A DNA stretch of 64,000 nucleotides from Chrysogorgia sp. JL179-B06 (lineage: Eukaryota; Cnidaria; Anthozoa; Scleralcyonacea; Chrysogorgiidae): positions 1,706,001 to 1,770,000 of the forward strand of contig JAYKKM010000416.1 in assembly GCA_035772405.1 (NCBI GenBank). Direction: 5' to 3'. The notes beneath the pieces were generated by a model. The model saw nothing but the letters and a program-made list of their open reading frames with translations. It did not search any database and was not told where the DNA came from. The position numbers were made by a program, and so were the translations under genes. This document shows positions 19,453 through 30,837 of the stretch, one piece after another. Every line of letters begins with the position of its first letter. Positions within the stretch are counted from its first letter, which is position 1.

Positions 19453-22159
19453 GTCGGGTATAAGGGTAAAACGCGGATGCGGATGAGAAAAGGCGGATGT
19501 AGGATAAAAGGCGGATGAGAAAAGGAAAGTAGGTCTGTGTCTAGAAATTTAGAATTAATAGTCTCTCGCAGACTTTCCACTGCGGGCGAGTGGCGACTCA
19601 CTGCCTCGCAGACTATAATATTATTCATGAATCCGCGCTCTAATGTAATTGCTCTGGTTTCCGAACGCATGAGTTTTTGTAGATATTAACTATATTCCAG
19701 GCGTCATTCTATAAGCAAGAAAATCTGCAATAAAATTAAAATCTGAAGTAAATCTCAGCGTGTCGTAAATGGCTGAGAGTCAAATTATCACAGCTTGTCA
19801 GGTATAAGTATTTTACATAATTTTACATATCTTACCTAGGGTTACAAATCGTGGAATTTGAAAAGATAGCATTGATTTGTGTCTATTCTATTGTGTGTTT
19901 TACAGGACACGATTAACCGCATTTAGATATTTGAATTTTACAGGACACGATTAACCCAATTTGAATTTTATTTGGCTGGTATCTATTGGGGTCCTGATAT
20001 CTATATATGTGATCGATATAATATGAGCGGCCGATCTTTATCTAATATAAGCCGAAGGCGAGCTTGTGTATATTAGCAGTATCTTGAAGATACAAGCTGA
20101 TACAAACGCGCGCGAGGGGACTACAGTGGTTTCGATTGTGTTGTTATTCGTTTTCATTTTGTTGGTGTTCAAGGTACTTTGTCTTTTCGTTGCTCGCTTG
20201 GAATTTGTTGAGTTTACTATAAATACTAAACTTTCTAAGTATATTATTGATATTTCTATATAAACTATAATTAAACACGACATTAACCTCTAAAACAAGT
20301 CAAATATTACTCAAATGCGACATGAACCATTCCATGAACAGTAGCTTCTTAATTTGAATTTATTTATAACTAGCAACTCTCTCACATTTAAAGTTTATAC
20401 ATTTGTTTCGCAACATTAATTCAAAAGTAATGAACTGTAGACCAAAGTATGTTCCTGTATCCTTTTAGTTTCTACTCATGGGAGCAGTACCTAATACCTT
20501 ATATATTAGACAAGAAGTCTGTTACTACAGAAACTCGTTTTTTTTCTTGACAGATTTTAAACCTCTCCACTTGCAATTCAACAAAACGATGAATAGCCGA
20601 TATGACAGATTAAATTATTTTAATTTATGGAAATTAGGTAGGATACAAACAACTGATCAAAACAGATTTACCAAAAAAAGAAATTATATTTATAGAAAAT
20701 ATATACAATTTTATTATAAATATACATGAATAATTAATATATGTAGAGTTGAAGGATATAGTTTAATACATGTAATTCTGTAATCTAATATTATAAATAT
20801 AAATTGAAAAATCAATTGTATAAGTACATGTATTTTCTAATCCTGCCTCCACTATTGATGAGAAAAATTGTCTGGCATGAACATCAGTAAAATTATAAGA
20901 GTGCTGGAAGTTTGTATGCTACTAATAAATTGTGTGAGACAAAATACTGATGTTTCAAGCAAGTTCTTAGATGTCTCTATTAGATTGAAAGATATCTTGC
21001 TCAAAGCATTAGTATTTTGTTCCAAATAATTTAGCAGTACACCACTTTTTAGGTTGTTAAATTGATAAAGCTGACAGTAGAGGCAGAACTAAATTTAACA
21101 ATATTTTCTAAACACAACTTAGGCTGACATTCATTTGATATTTCTACATCACAATTTTCAATAATTTTGCACGACAAAGCTTTTCACAACAGAAGAAATC
21201 AAGACCTCTTACATTATTTTCTCTACTTATAGATGACTCAGACAAGTAATCCTGTCTTTATTTGTCTGCTTTCTAAAACCTAATTCAACACCTCAACAAT
21301 GCTGATAACCCATCAATGGTGTCTCTGTCGATCTTCTATTGATGATATCAACACTTCAATTTCTTTGTTCCTGCTGTAATTCCATCTTGAGCAGTTTTTG
21401 CTTTTTTGTATATTCACCATAATATTACATACATGTAGCTAGCCAAATACAACAAAGGGCCAAATTCCTGAGAAGATCACAACAATACTAAATTAAATTG
21501 ACATGCCACTTAGATTATTAAGAACATTCCAGATAAGGCTGTGAGGGTAGTTGCTAAAAATCTGCAAAATGCAGAAATCGAGCAAGAAATTATAGAGCAA
21601 AATTCATAAATTAAACTACATTATGAAATAATTGCCATCAAACCATAAATTATGCATAACCAAAACTTACTTGTATGAAAGAAAATATTGAAATAAATAA
21701 ATATAACCTCAGGGTTAGATATTTATTTTTCCATTATCAGCTTCTTCAAGAAATCCAATCAAGTTTTGACAAAGGTGGATGAGCATTAAAGTTTCTATGA
21801 AACAAAAACTAAGTTTGTTTTATTTGAAAGAACTCTTAAAATAATAAATTTACAACTTTTCCATATTTCACGTAGTTCTTGAGATATTTACACTTATGTG
21901 ATATCTTGCAAAATCATATATATCTTTAAGATTATTGGATGAAATCACTTCAAACTTTACATGTGCATACAGACTACTAAACATAAAGAACATTATTCAA
22001 ATTTTAATATTACAATAGTAAAAGTATAGTTCCCAGACCTCTACATCTCTTTGAAAAAAATCCTCGTTATCTGATATAGTAGTAAAATGATTACACAACA
22101 GGTTTTCCAAAAAACCAAGTTTTCGTTAGAAATCACACAAGACAAACCCAGTTCAGTCA
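19453..22159. other. AT-rich intergenic sequence
   Basis: Over 2.7 kb with no convincing exon or element. A short duplicated TTTTACAGGACACGATTAACC occurs near 19900 and 19940. Small open frames here lack family features or splice signals I trust. Confidence 0.4.
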
Positions 22160-22450
22160 TGTGTTTACTTACGCAGTACCACCTTTTGATTTGCAGACTT
22201 TCTTGCAGAAATCGCAAGGCAATTGGTTATCACCTTTACCCTAGTTACCTCGATTAAATTGTGATTAAAGTGAGTATTACCTCGATTAAAGTGAGTATTA
22301 CTTCGAACTGAACTTCCTCCACTTCCATATCAAGCAGCTCAATTGTCTGCTAAAAATCATCTTCAAACGCAGAATCAGAGCTTTCCGAACATTCAAATTC
22401 ACCCCTCTCTATGCGCGATTTATTCAAAGATTTGTGCTTTCTGCAAAGGC
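22160..22450 (-). pseudogene. Possible remnant of a zinc-finger-like coding region
   Basis: Minus strand at 22170-22240 reads GKGDNQLPCDFCKKVCKSKG, a C-x-x-C-x-x-x-C-K-S-K-G-G pattern seen at the start of C2H2-like fingers in invertebrate repeat families, followed by a possible donor GC|GTAAGT. Upstream (22445-22275) an acidic, serine-rich frame reads GEFECSESSDSAFEDDF, a stop, then QTIELLDMEVEEVQFEV. The stop (TAG where CAG would be open) and a duplicated GTAATACTCACTTTAATC at 22250-22300 suggest a decayed gene or element. Function not assigned. Confidence 0.3.
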
Positions 22451-23369
22451 GATGTAACTACCAATTCCAGCTTTGATACACCTTTGTGGACGCATGTACG
22501 CAATGCGTACTTACACGATATTTTGGCACTCTTTGGGAAGATTCTTTCACGAACAATCGTGTTATCGTTGCAACGGTAGAGGACACACTGACATGAACAA
22601 AATCTACAAATGTGTCATGGTTTTGTGCAGAGCGATTAAAACCGTGACCTGGCTGGTAAAATTACTTAAAATATTCGAACGAGAGGGAATTTTGCAGATG
22701 GGCTATCCTGGACACTGCGCGATGTTGACATATGATCTTCTCCGCTTTCCCACAGAACCTTGTCGTAGCTTGCGAGGTAGCTTGTTTAACTAGCAATTAT
22801 AGAATACCCGTCCACTTTTGAACCGTATTTAAAGGCAGAAATACAAACCAGGATGCTCTAAAATTTCTTTAAATATAATATAAGGTACACAATATAAATT
22901 GTGTGTAGTTGTTGATTGTTATCAAATTAAATGGGGTTTTAAAATAAAACGAAGCAAAGGTGGTACTCGTTAGCGCCCTGGACAAATAAATATTTTCAGT
23001 TGATAATCCCACAAAATAAGCCAATGCACTGGGTAAAAAAGATCAGTTTACTATGAGAATGAATACCAGTGAGGTCGAAATGTCCGTTATTTTTATTTCG
23101 AAAGTATTTGGTATACTCCCACAGGTTGACGGCGTTCATTTATTATTTCTACGTCGCACATTGCATAAATTAAGTGGTCGAGTCAAGTTGGGGCATTCAT
23201 GCTACGAAAAGCTTATTGGAGTTTCATCCTTTCTCACTTTTCTTTATATTACTACCGAAAATCGCGAGACGCCCACGAAGGGGCGGTCTAACGGCTAACG
23301 AAGGGGGCGGGGCAACCACAGTCAACGGCCTTCCGAATTGATGTAAACGCTGACTCGTTCCCTTCCGTT
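22451..23369. other. Sequence without recognised content
   Basis: Left flank of the BEL/Pao relic. I searched for a counterpart to the LTR at 28337-28537 by eye and found none. Confidence 0.4.
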
Positions 23370-23407
23370 TTCTAGTTCCTGAGGTTAAATCACCTTAGGA
23401 ACTAGAA
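23370..23407. repeat. 16-bp near-perfect hairpin at the end of the BEL/Pao relic
   Basis: TTCTAGTTCCTGAGGT, six-base spacer, ACCTTAGGAACTAGAA; one mismatch. It lies just past the last recognisable codons of the polyprotein and might mark the truncation point. Confidence 0.7.
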
Positions 23408-24475
23408 AAAAGTTCGTTGGAAGTCACACGAGCTGTAGCGGCCTTTCGATGAGGTACCCGTTCCCTGTCTTCATTTTGTAGGCCCGTAGAACTCCGTCAC
23501 GCCCCTTTATTTGGTCCACGATTCGTCCTATGCGCCAATTTTATTTGATTTTGTTGTTATCGGTAAACAACACCACCGAACCCTTGGAAGGTAAACGATC
23601 TTCCTTATTGAACACCTTGGCTTTGTATCTCTCCTCAAGTGCATGGATATACTCTGTTTTCCAACGTTTCTTCAGCTGCTCTCGGCATGACTTTAGGTAT
23701 TTCATTCGTTTTGTTAATAGACTCTTCTCATCTAACGCTTCGCGATTCTCCTCTATGAAGACGGGCGGTTTACCATGGAGTAGGATATTCGGTGTGATAA
23801 CTGGTTTTTCAAAGTCCTCTCCTTGGTAGCAAAGACTGCCAAAGAGGTCGGTTATTCATCAGGCATTCGACATCTAGTAGAACTTCTTCAAGCTCTTAGC
23901 TTCGTACTATAGCTGAGCAAGGCATGGCCGATCACTTTCGATAAACTTGATTTCATTATCCCCACCATCAATTCTTTCGTAAAAACCACCCCACCAAGGG
24001 GCTCGTGACAGGTTAAATTTTCAAGCGATGCGCTGGCTAGCCAGGATATCGAGCCATTGCTTGGTAGCCTTGAATGTCAACGCATTATCGCTAACCATTT
24101 GGTCTGGTGTTTAGTTCGTTGCACAAGTATATACAGTATACAGAGCCAGCATACGCTTTTTGCCGATCATTCTTCTTCGCCGGCTCGGCCTATAGCAACG
24201 GGCCGGCAAAATCCACTCCGGTTTACAGCGAACGGTTCTGTCATTACCGTTCTGAATGCCGGTAAGGGTGCGGCTGTTGGTGCCTTAAACCTTTTCGCGC
24301 GGACTCTCTTGCATACGATGCAGAGATTAATGGTACGCTTTACCACTGTTCGTATTTCAGGTATCCAAAATTTGTCTCTCGTTTTTGCGATGGTTAAAGA
24401 TACTCCACTATGTCCAGTTTCTTCATGAAAGTTTCGATGGGGTGATATCCTTGGACTCGTCCATCTACTCTCCAT
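23400..24475 (-). pseudogene. BEL/Pao integrase and C-terminal domain
   Basis: Zinc-binding part at 24240-24440 (HEETGHSGVSLTIAKTRDKF, then INLCIVCKR). The core is broken by stops but keeps VSDNALTFKATKQWL near 24090 and RAPWWGGFYERI near 24000. A long later frame (23530-23790) and the final piece GRIVDQIKGRDGVLRAYKMK near 23500 match the C-terminal DUF5641-like end. The stop lies near 23418. Confidence 0.8.
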
Positions 24476-24748
24476 AATCCTTTCTCATCTTTTCTTAAGG
24501 TGAGGACGAGATCCGCTAATGGTAGAACCCTTGAATGATTCGCATCTAAACGTGCTCCGCGTTTGTGATTTCTTCCGTGATCAGAGGTCCACCAAGACTC
24601 CTTCCCTTTGCATTCTTGACAAATCTTAAGATGAACGCCGTTATACCCTCAGCACGAGCCAATGATAAGTGTATTTGCTCAGCATCTGGTTGATTACACT
24701 TTCGTCTCGGTCAACGTTTTTCATCACCATAGTCTTGTTGACTATTGT

Positions 24749-25334
24749 TTATTTTTGGGTTTCTGCAGTTTGATACACTTCTGGTTGCCTTGGCCAATTG
24801 TCTGGGTATGATAACCAGGCTGGTTCCTTGAACCACAATTCTCCGAGTTTTGATGGCGAAGCACCTCTCGTCCCCAAATCGCTTGGGTTATCCGCAGTCG
24901 GAACGTAATGCCAATCTACTTCTCCGAGTTGCTTTATCTTCTCCACACGATTTCGAACGAACACTGACCATGTACCACTGTTTGCGAGCCAAAATAGTAC
25001 CGTCACGCTGTCTACCCAGTTGTGGAATGCACATTGGAACGGATTTCAGCGCCTTTCTCGTGTTGCTTTGTAACTTGACCAGTGTAAGGGCACCGATTAA
25101 CTCCAAACGAGATATGCTTTGATTTTTCGGAGCAACTCTTGCCTTCGACACTACCATCGTTTGGTTAACAGGTAGATCATCCAAGTACTCCATCACGTAA
25201 ATTACTGTACACACTGCAACCTTGCTTGTGTCCGAAAAACCATGCATCTCAAAATGACTGGTGTAAAGCCACACATCGAGGAACTGCGACAAAGCTTTTC
25301 TGTTGAATGCTCTTGACCACTTGACGCGATCCAC
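24749..25334 (-). pseudogene. BEL/Pao RNase H region
   Basis: Two overlapping frames: FEMHGFSDTSKVAVCTVIY with SKARVAPKNQSISRLELIGA, then TVLFWLANSGTWSVFVRNRV with DWHYVPTADNPSDLGTRG. These are the standard landmarks between RT and integrase of Pao elements. The change of frame near 25000 disrupts it. Confidence 0.8.
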
Positions 25335-25485
25335 TTCCGTTGAATCTCCGGTGGTAGATTTTTATCCCAGTGTTTTTTCAGCAAGAAAATCTCAACGGAG
25401 ATTAGTTTTGCGGTTATCAGCACTGGCGGAGTCAATCCCACGACGTCGTAGACACCATTGATGGCAGCGATGATCTTCCGCTTAG

Positions 25486-26165
25486 TTATGGGTTCCATGA
25501 CTTTTGTGCAAGGCTCCAAGGACACTGTCGCGACTTGTCCCATGATAAACCCAGTATCTTCGTTTCGTTTGACGTTTCTTTACCCACCAGAACTTTCGCA
25601 TATGTCTGCTCCGCCTCCTTGGTGTTGTCGTTCACCTCCGGTACATTGCTGTGCCACTTATGCAATTCGATCCCAGCTTCGGTTTTGATTTCGCGTGTGA
25701 ATCGGCAGTTGGTTATTCTACGATCCCTTAAGTTGTCATACCACAAAATGCTTTGGGCATCACGGTCACATTCCTGTACTCTGATTTGGAGGAATGCCTT
25801 ATTTACGTCCCCAGTGATGCAGAATCTGCGAAATAGGTTGCGAAGCAGTATATCAAAGAGCATTGGTTGCAAAGAAGGTCCCGTTTCTAAGCTGCAGTCG
25901 TTCGACAATGGCGTTTTACTGTCGGATTTGGATGAACAGTCATAGACGATACGCAGATTGGTTGTTTGTGCTTTCTCTCTGATCACTGGCTGGCGGGGTA
26001 GATAGTGGACCACCTCCCCGTTGGACTCTTTGGGATGGGTTCAATCACATCTTCTTCTAACTGCTCCTGCATGACGTCATCGTGATCCTTGAGCTTTCCT
26101 AGTCGCTCCAGTCTTCTGGTGACGCTTTGGATTCTAGCATTGACCAACTGCTTGTTTTCTGTCAA
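25486..26165 (-). pseudogene. BEL/Pao reverse transcriptase lacking the YxDD segment
   Basis: Minus frame reads TTNLRIVYDCSSKSDSK, LETGPSLQPMLFDILLRNLF and FCITGDVNKAFLQIRVQECD, so finger motifs and the first catalytic Asp are kept. Directly after ITNCRFTR the sequence continues with EIKTEAGIELHKWHSN, which in the family lies well downstream. The S-P-F-L-L-N-A-T and Y-V-D-D motifs that should be between are gone, an internal deletion of the order of 80-90 codons judged from family layout. The enzyme cannot work. Confidence 0.8.
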
Positions 26166-26764
26166 TTAGGATACGTGATTCGGCTTCCAATGCAATCTCG
26201 TCTCGTAGCACCCCTTGCTGTTGGACCAATTGATCTTTGAAAACTTGGTGTTCAAATGTTTGCTAGTCCACCGGATCAGCTAGTCCAAGGACATCCAGAT
26301 TGCATAACTTCTCGAACTCTTCCTGCCCAGTTTGCAGCAAGAACTGCTTCTCAGGCTTGTCGCTGTCTGGTGTGCCACCAAATACGGTTCAACCCAACAT
26401 CGTGAATTCCGCTCCTGGGCAATGTCTGGATTGTATCCCAATATTGGATGTTCCCTAGCATGATGTGGACAGGCATAACATCACTCGTTGTCTCCTCTTC
26501 ACAAAAGGCCAGTCGTTGAAGTCGCTGGTGATTCTTCTTTAATTCACTTATTTTGGGGTTTGGAAGGAAGATTAACAAATCTTTTTCTGCGTTGATGCAT
26601 TCCACAGCAATCTCAAATCCATGTCCATCACCAATGATGATAAATTCACTTGATAGATTTCCACGATTTTGTTCAACGCTCCATACATCTGTTCAATGCA
26701 ACGTTTTTCTTTTCGTACTGTCTGCAATCCCAAACTTGTGATAACATCACCACAGATGTATGAA

Positions 26765-28066
26765 CTACTGGTACGTCAACCGTGAGCCGGACTTTCTCTC
26801 CTCCAACATAAGCATGCAGAGTAGGATGAATCGCTGATGTAGTTCCCCCGTGCTGTTCATACCAAGCTTCTCTGTTCGGCTGTCATTAATTTCTTCCATC
26901 GAAGACTTTGGTCGTTGCTGGCAAATTGATGTATGGTGCTTCTGACCACATTTGTGACACCCACGAGCACGGCAGTTCGATGCACGGTTAAAACAGGCTC
27001 GTTTCTGCTTCAGTATTTCCCGCCGATCCACAATATTCAAAACCTTTGCGCAGTTCAAACTTATGTGCTCCATCGAGTCACAGTAGAGGCGTCTTCCTCG
27101 TTTATTTCCACCATTGGCATTGCCCATTAGGAGTTTGTCACGGTCTTCTCTCCATCCACCTCTATTCTTGCCGTCCTGTTTATTTCGGTCTTCACCGTCC
27201 TCACTTCGTAGTGGAATTCTGTCTACATATTTTCGCTTAAGTTGTTCCAAATCCCAGGTTTCCCAGTCGTCGTCCTTTTGAACTAACACCTCGCGAACAG
27301 GCCCGATCTTGTCCATAAGGGTGTAAACAGCACACTGAACAGTGCTCAGTTTCCCCATTGTTGATAGCGTTCTCACAATTCGTGATAATTTGTTATAGAA
27401 GTCGTGGATTGAATTTAGGTTATGAATTCTGGTAATCTTGTGAAGGCTCTCGAGATTCATGATTAACGCCTTATGGACTTTGCTGTCCTTTCCATAATTC
27501 TGTAAGAGTATTCGCTTGGCTTCTTTGTAACCGTCGGTTGTGTGAGGCAATCCTAAAATGTCATCTCTGGGCTTCCCTTTTACCAGCTCTATGAGATAAT
27601 GGCACTTGCAGATCACTGCGATTGTTGTTTCATCGACTTCTACAGTAAATTGGTTCCAGAAACGGAGCAAGTCCTTGTAGTCTCCCGAAAAAGGTGTGAT
27701 GGTGTACTTCTGTAATTTAACGCTATGTAATTGCCATTGAAGTCTCATAGTTCTTTTGCTGGTTGTTCTCCGCCTCTGTACTGGATTCCTTCGTTTGTTT
27801 ATGCAGTTCCAGTTTCTTTCTTAACCACTCTTCTTCAACGTGATGCTGTCGAATCATAGCCTCCTCTGTTTCTTGCTGTAGCAATAATCGAAATTTTGCT
27901 TGCTCTTCGTTGATTTTTCTTTGTCCCTCGATTTAGATCTGTAGTTTCTCCTGCCTTTTTTGTTTCTGAAGTTCATCCAACCGCAGTCTTCGCTGTTGAT
28001 GTCCATTAGTTCTTCGGCTTCAGCCAAATTCTGAAAAATGTGGTTGAAATTGACATCATCGCACAA
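26765..28066 (-). pseudogene. BEL/Pao gag region
   Basis: From high to low coordinate: a charged N-terminus (NLAEAEELMDINSED), then after a frame change a coiled-coil part (RLLLQQETEEAMIRQHHVEE), then a 327-codon open stretch starting near 27748 with the DUF1759-like core (ITPFSGDYKDLLRFWNQF, LPHTTDGYKEAKRILLQNYG) and two cysteine motifs at its end (CDSMEHISLNC, and CHKCGQKHHTSIC, a CCHC-type knuckle). The core is intact over about 1 kb, the best-kept part of the element. Confidence 0.85.
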
Positions 28067-28336
28067 TTTATAATACGACCAGTTCCAAATAATACAAATC
28101 AGAAGTTTCGTGAGTGTTTCTTTTCACAACATTACAGTCTATTTCGCATCAAAACCAAAACTAAACCATAATGGCCGAGTAAATGCTAACACAATTTCAA
28201 CGCATCAGTTTTCTGTTGGTAACGCGGTAAACAGTAAACACAAACCTGCCTTGTTCGCTCAAGTCCTGTATCTTTAGTTTTATTGCTGTTGAGTTCGATC
28301 ACAAGCTTTATATCCTGCCGGGGTCGCCACTTTCAG

Positions 28337-28537
28337 TGTGGGAAATGTAATGTACCGCCACGATGTTTTCCTGTAACACTGAATGTTCACAATTTTTAAA
28401 GAAGCTTTTATTCGAAAAAGAAATATGAATTCTCAGACTGTCAACAATAACACTCTCTCCCCAAGTCTCCTCGCCTCGTTTCCCACGCGTGCCATAGTTA
28501 TTTTTAAATATTGTTTGTGAGAGTATTTCTTACAACA
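28337..28537 (-). repeat. Putative 5' LTR of the BEL/Pao relic
   Basis: Read on the minus strand it begins TGTTGTAAGAAATACTC at 28537 and ends TTTCCCACA at 28337 (TG...CA), contains an AATAAA signal near 28410, and is followed six bases later by TGGCGACCCCGGCAGG, a plausible tRNA primer-binding site, just before gag. Length is about 201 bp. No second copy was found at the other end, so the boundaries rest on these marks alone. Confidence 0.5.
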
Positions 28538-28595
28538 TGAGTGACATTTTACACTGACTGATTTGAAAGTTTGCGGAATTTCTACATCGTATCTT

Positions 28596-28661
28596 AACAT
28601 GTGAAGATATAAAAATGATATCCTTCACTGCAGAATATATCATTTTTATCTTCACATGTGA
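28596..28661. mobile_element. Short palindromic (MITE-like) element beside the LTR
   Basis: AACATGTGAAGATATAAAAA at the left and its near reverse complement (TTTTTATCTTCACATGTGA) at the right, with about 15 bases between. Confidence 0.6.
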
Positions 28662-29606
28662 AGTTATCATCATGGCGGTTTCATTCTCCCGGCATTACCA
28701 CCAAATACAACTAGCGACTAGGCTCAGAGCACTTCACTTGCCAGTGGTTCCACTTTGGAAATAATTTCCTTCCACATGAGATGCGTCACTAGGGAGCAAT
28801 AATTGTAAATTTGAGTAAATCCATTTTTTCGTATATATATTTCGTATTTCGTATATCTGGTCCCTCGACATTTCCTTCACCATAAATCCTTAGAACATGT
28901 AGTTTAATCGAGTGAAATGCCAAATATCACCTGTTAGCATATACCAAAACAGTGGATAGTGCTTTTCGCGCAATCTCATTGGTTCCTCTAGCTCGGAATA
29001 TCCTGCACTATTCACTGTTTCGCAAAACAAGATGGTGTCATTCTCTTGAACGATTTTCTTTTTACATAATGTTAACAGTTCGTTCAATCGAGTTTGTTTT
29101 TGGAGCACATTTATTTCGCTGTTCTGCGGGTTTTTGAGCACTTTCTATTCCCTTTTTGCAACTTGTTTTTTATAAATATTACGTAAAATAATTTCCCTAT
29201 ACAGTTCAGTCAGTTCGACTGTTGTCAGTTTTCTTTAGAAAAGTGTACTCCGTAGTTCATAAATCGATATTTGCCTTTATATATAGTTTATGAGACAATT
29301 TGAATTGCCTTTCATAAAGAATTTAATAACATTTACAAACATTAAAAATCATTTCAGTTACAACAAAAACCAAGAAAAACTTAAAGAATTAGTACGGTAT
29401 AAGAAACGGGCGATTAATGAACTGAATACTAAACAAATGACCTGGGAAACATACTACCGATTTTATAACAGTAAACACCCACAGAAATTCTTTATAAATT
29501 AAAGGAAATTCAACGACTAAACACATGAAACATTGTCACTGCACTGACCGAAATAAAAACGCTTATATAACTCATCTTTTGCAAACAACAACTCGTTTAT
29601 ACTCAC
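28662..29606. other. Sequence without a confident gene
   Basis: A 70-codon plus-strand frame at 29290-29502 is Lys/Asn/Tyr-rich and unrecognised. It may be chance in AT-rich DNA. No element was seen. Confidence 0.35.
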
Positions 29607-29833
29607 CCAGAATTCACAGTTCTCCTTTGTCCTAAGGTTTTCCCATGTACAGTATTAAAATATTTCCTTTGAGCTAAAAATCCAGTGGTTTTTGCCTTAC
29701 TTTGATCCAACTTCGAAAGGTTTTCAAAACGATCGGCAGCTGTCAGCTTGTCAAAACTGGTAAACAACTCCATATATGGAGTTGCCACCTTGGGAGAATT
29801 TAGTTTTGCCTTGCGTTTCACAACAATTCCTGG
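29607..29833 (-). CDS. Candidate internal exon of an unknown gene
   Basis: A 227-base open stretch on the minus strand, bounded by a possible acceptor (CATTATAATTTAG|CCAGG) and a strong donor (AATTCTGG|GTGAGTATA). The protein has balanced composition, unlike the surrounding noise: VVKRKAKLNSPKVATPYMEL, then FENLSKLDQSKAK and RKYFNTVHGKTLGQRRT, basic and hydrophilic. I do not recognise the family. No partner exon was identified nearby. It could also be an isolated retroelement fragment. Confidence 0.4.
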
Positions 29834-29964
29834 CTAAATTATAATGAAACTAACCGAAATTTACCTAATTTTTATCAATTTGTTTTGGTATATGCTAAAA
29901 CAATTATTCACCTCAGTGTCAGTGAATAGTGGTGGATATTTACCTCGACGCTTCGCGTCTCGGT

Positions 29965-30240
29965 AAAGTTAAAATAACTCCCATTGGTGGAGTAAAAATT
30001 TCGGAGTTAATTTTACTCCTATTTTGGAGTTAATTTAACTCCAACTGATGGCATAATTTTCATTCTACTCCACGTGGAGTTATTTTAACTCCACTAAGAG
30101 AGTCAAAATTACTCTTATTTTGGAGTTAAATTAGTGGAGTTATAACTACTCCTATTATTCTACTCCACTTCTATCACAGGAGTGATTTTAATTCCAGGTG
30201 GAGTAAAAATTGAATTCCAGATATGGTGTTAAAATTTAAT
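29965..30240. repeat. GGAGT/ACTCC palindromic repeat cluster 1
   Basis: About 15 short inverted units such as GGAGTTAATTTTACTCC and GGAGTTATTTTAACTCC in irregular succession. A second cluster of the same type lies at 34990-35185. Confidence 0.85.
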
Positions 30241-30700
30241 TCCAGTGTAAAGATTCTATTTCAGAATCATCCTCAGGGTAACAAATTAATCGACATGATT
30301 AACCTTTTGGTAAACAGATAGTCAGATCTTAACACTGATATCTATATGTACCGCGATAACGCGTGTCGAAGACACCTGCACATGAATTTCAAGAACCCGG
30401 CAGTTCCCGAAGTATTTTTACAAAACTTCTAGGCACATTAAAATTGATTTGCAGTCAGTTGGCTTTTGTTAAACTAGCATTTTAATTTTATATTTTCGTA
30501 AAATTTGTGTTTAATACAACGGCGAAAAGTGGTGGATGAGCCCTGCGACCCCCACGATGCTTATGAGCCCGAAAAGGATCATGGATATATATCACAAGCC
30601 CACGCGGCCATTTCGAAATGTTTGAATGTCGAACTGGAGTTTGTTGGTGTTTGTTGATAATTTTTTATATTTAATTCGACTTTCTTGGTTGTATTTTGTG
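30241..30700. other. Sequence without recognised content
   Basis: Unique-looking sequence between two repeat clusters. No element was recognised. Confidence 0.4.
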
Positions 30701-30773
30701 ATGGTTTTCAAAAGGACTCGTTGCTTTCCTATACTCGTAGGCTTAGACGAGGATTGCAGTCATATTTTTGAAG
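30701..30773 (+). CDS. Weak candidate first exon
   Basis: ATG at 30701 opens MVFKRTRCFPILVGLDEDCS and HIFE before a good donor GAAG|GTAAGTC at 30773. Only 24 codons, no family resemblance and no partner exon. The donor is the only real evidence. Confidence 0.15.
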
Positions 30774-30837
30774 GTAAGTCCGTGTATTTGTATAATCATC
30801 ATTTAGTTAGCGACTAGCTACTCTGGTAGAAATCCTA

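Larger units (their letters stand above)
23400..28332 (-). pseudogene. BEL/Pao LTR retrotransposon, decayed gag-pol
   Basis: Minus-strand gag-pol recognisable end to end in broken frames: coiled-coil and gag core (26765-28066), protease/linker (26351-26760), reverse transcriptase (25486-26165), RNase H (24749-25334), integrase (23400-24475). Domain order and motifs are those of BEL/Pao elements. Many frameshifts and stops, a missing RT segment and no visible 3' LTR make it inactive. An LTR-like segment and a possible primer site lie at the 5' end. Confidence 0.85.

Noticed and set aside
20478..20729. 83-codon plus-strand frame
   Set aside because: Lys/Asn/Tyr-rich composition follows the local AT content; no motif.
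22473..22793. 106-codon plus-strand frame with Cys residues
   Set aside because: Cysteines do not form a spaced motif; an overlapping frame and lack of splice signals suggest chance.
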